A DNA stretch of 6,397 nt from Bacteroidota bacterium (GTDB taxonomy: Bacteria > Bacteroidota > Bacteroidia > Flavobacteriales_F > PHOS-HE28): assembly GCA_023430325.1 (NCBI GenBank), contig JAEZAU010000074.1, positions 1 to 6,397 on the forward strand. The letters run 5' to 3'. Shown one piece after another: positions 5,844 through 6,397 of this stretch; positions within the stretch are counted from its first letter, which is position 1; each line of letters starts with the position of its first letter. The position numbers and the translations under genes were made by a program. The notes below the pieces were generated by a model. That model worked only from the letters and a program-made list of their open reading frames with translations. It searched no databases and was not told the DNA's origin.

Positions 5844-5874
5844 TTTGGAGGTTCAAATATCCTTCTTACTTTTG
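5844..5874 (+). promoter_or_regulatory. rRNA promoter P2 (consensus -33 and -7)
   Basis: TTTG (5844-5847), 19 bases, TACTTTTG (5867-5874): a full match to the Bacteroidota housekeeping promoter. The expected transcript start falls in GCCCCGTTTCC. CGTTTCC (5880-5886) pairs with GGAGACG (5899-5905), with one G-U pair, so this transcript also begins with a stem-loop. Confidence 0.8.
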
Positions 5875-5938
5875 CGCCCCGTTTCCGGAGGATGTTCTGG
5901 AGACGCACCTCTGAAAGGAGGGAAAAGTTTTGCAGAGT

Positions 5939-5970
5939 GTTGGTTGTTCGAGAAGAACATCTTACCTTTG
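5939..5970 (+). promoter_or_regulatory. rRNA promoter P3
   Basis: GTTG (5939-5942), 20 bases, TACCTTTG (5963-5970), followed by CAGCCCTTTTCG. GTTCTTTGA (5989-5997), a boxA-like element, lies 18 bases after the -7 box. CAGCC (5971-5975) and GGCTG (5998-6002) can close a stem around it. Confidence 0.75.
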
Positions 5971-6065
5971 CAGCCCTTTTCGAAGGAAGTTCTTTGAGGC
6001 TGATCGACTGATAGCCCACGATACTGGTAGAGGAATGATAAGAACTGTGAATTTGTTCACAGGTG

Positions 6066-6096
6066 CTTGTCGGAACGAATGCCAGTAGTATCTTTG
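6066..6096 (+). promoter_or_regulatory. rRNA promoter P4, nearest to 16S
   Basis: CTTG (6066-6069), 19 bases, TATCTTTG (6089-6096), followed by CCGACCCGTTCGG. It is about 186 bases from the 16S start. The GTTCT element found after the other three promoters is replaced here by GCCGG, which can pair with the preceding TTCGGC. Confidence 0.75.
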
Positions 6097-6181
6097 CCGA
6101 CCCGTTCGGCGAGATGCCGGAAGAGGGAAGTTGAAAGCTTGAACATTGACCGGAAAAGGGCTTTGGCCCGGAACCGATACA

Positions 6182-6197
6182 GTTCTTTGACTTATTG
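6182..6197 (+). promoter_or_regulatory. boxA-like antitermination element before 16S
   Basis: GTTCTTTGACTTATTG lies about 85 bases before the 16S 5' end. Its core resembles the boxA sequence of rRNA leaders (E. coli type TGCTCTTTAACA), bound by NusB and ribosomal protein S10. A GTTCTTTGAC...ATTG stretch before 16S is common in Bacteroidota as I recall it. Confidence 0.55.
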
Positions 6198-6225
6198 TCC
6201 ATTTTGAGAACAGCAGGTGTCCTTG

Positions 6226-6239
6226 TGATCTAAAGATCA
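6226..6239. repeat. 14-bp palindrome TGATCT-AA-AGATCA in the rRNA leader
   Basis: It is a perfect inverted repeat with 6-base arms between the boxA-like element and 16S. It may be part of the precursor RNA fold or its processing site; no more can be said. Confidence 0.35.
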
Positions 6240-6281
6240 ACATGAGAGACCTCGTCAACGAACCAGATCAAACAAACATTT

Positions 6282-6397
<116 letters not shown>

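Larger units (their letters stand above)
5608..6281 (+). other. rRNA operon leader with tandem promoter modules, no protein gene
   Basis: This roughly 670-base stretch holds three further promoters, boxA-like elements and several stem-loops before 16S. Three of the promoter modules share the order TAnnTTTG, C-rich start (CnGCCCnGTTC-like), then GTTCT 18-20 bases after the -7 box. A 189-codon minus-strand frame crosses it, but the frame's own internal repeats arise from these promoter modules, and I do not regard it as a gene. Around 5736-5745, TTTACACTGGTCCCC looks like a decayed fifth module. Confidence 0.75.

Noticed and set aside
5841..5866. GGTTCAAAT resembling a tRNA T-loop
   Set aside because: No acceptor, D or anticodon arms can be drawn around it; it belongs to the spacer of promoter P2.
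5633..6202. 189-codon minus-strand open frame in the rRNA leader
   Set aside because: It lies over the tandem promoters, its internal repeats (such as RAAKV and RGAKV) are the reverse of the promoter modules, and it has no recognisable domain.

Overview
The window comes from a member of the Bacteroidota, most likely a Flavobacteriales-type bacterium of moderate GC content. The evidence is a type IX secretion C-terminal sorting domain, several promoters of the Bacteroidota form TAnnTTTG, and the 5' end of a 16S rRNA gene with Bacteroidota-like sequence. It has no IS element, CRISPR array, tRNA or phage gene that I can see.

Left part, minus strand (1-1445): a compact operon. It reads ECF sigma factor (832-1407), a small two-helix membrane protein that is probably its anti-sigma factor (456-839), and a membrane-anchored protein with a Cys...His...Asp pattern resembling transglutaminase-like proteins, which runs off the window edge. 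The genes overlap by a few bases, so translation is probably coupled.

Middle (1446-4585), plus strand: a secreted 551-residue beta-propeller-type protein with a type IX sorting domain, a 125-residue three-helix membrane protein (DUF6249-like), and the peptidoglycan glycosyltransferase MtgA. The most interesting observation is that the same promoter-like bipartite sequence, TGTAACC-N16-CGTCA, lies in front of both the sigma factor operon and the DUF6249-like gene, on opposite strands and at identical spacing. It has the form of an ECF sigma promoter (AAC in the -35, CGTC in the -10). This suggests that the sigma factor controls itself and the membrane protein, giving a small membrane-centred stress or signalling regulon.

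Right part (4586-6397): a gene-free stretch full of hairpins, then a short-chain dehydrogenase/reductase with its own TAnnTTTG promoter and an 18-bp palindrome at the predicted transcription start. After that comes a roughly 720-base leader with four tandem promoter modules feeding the 16S rRNA gene. Three modules are followed at 18-20 bases by a GTTCT element, and a fuller boxA-like site lies just before 16S. GATC is strongly over-represented across the window (about 120 by hand count against about 25 expected).
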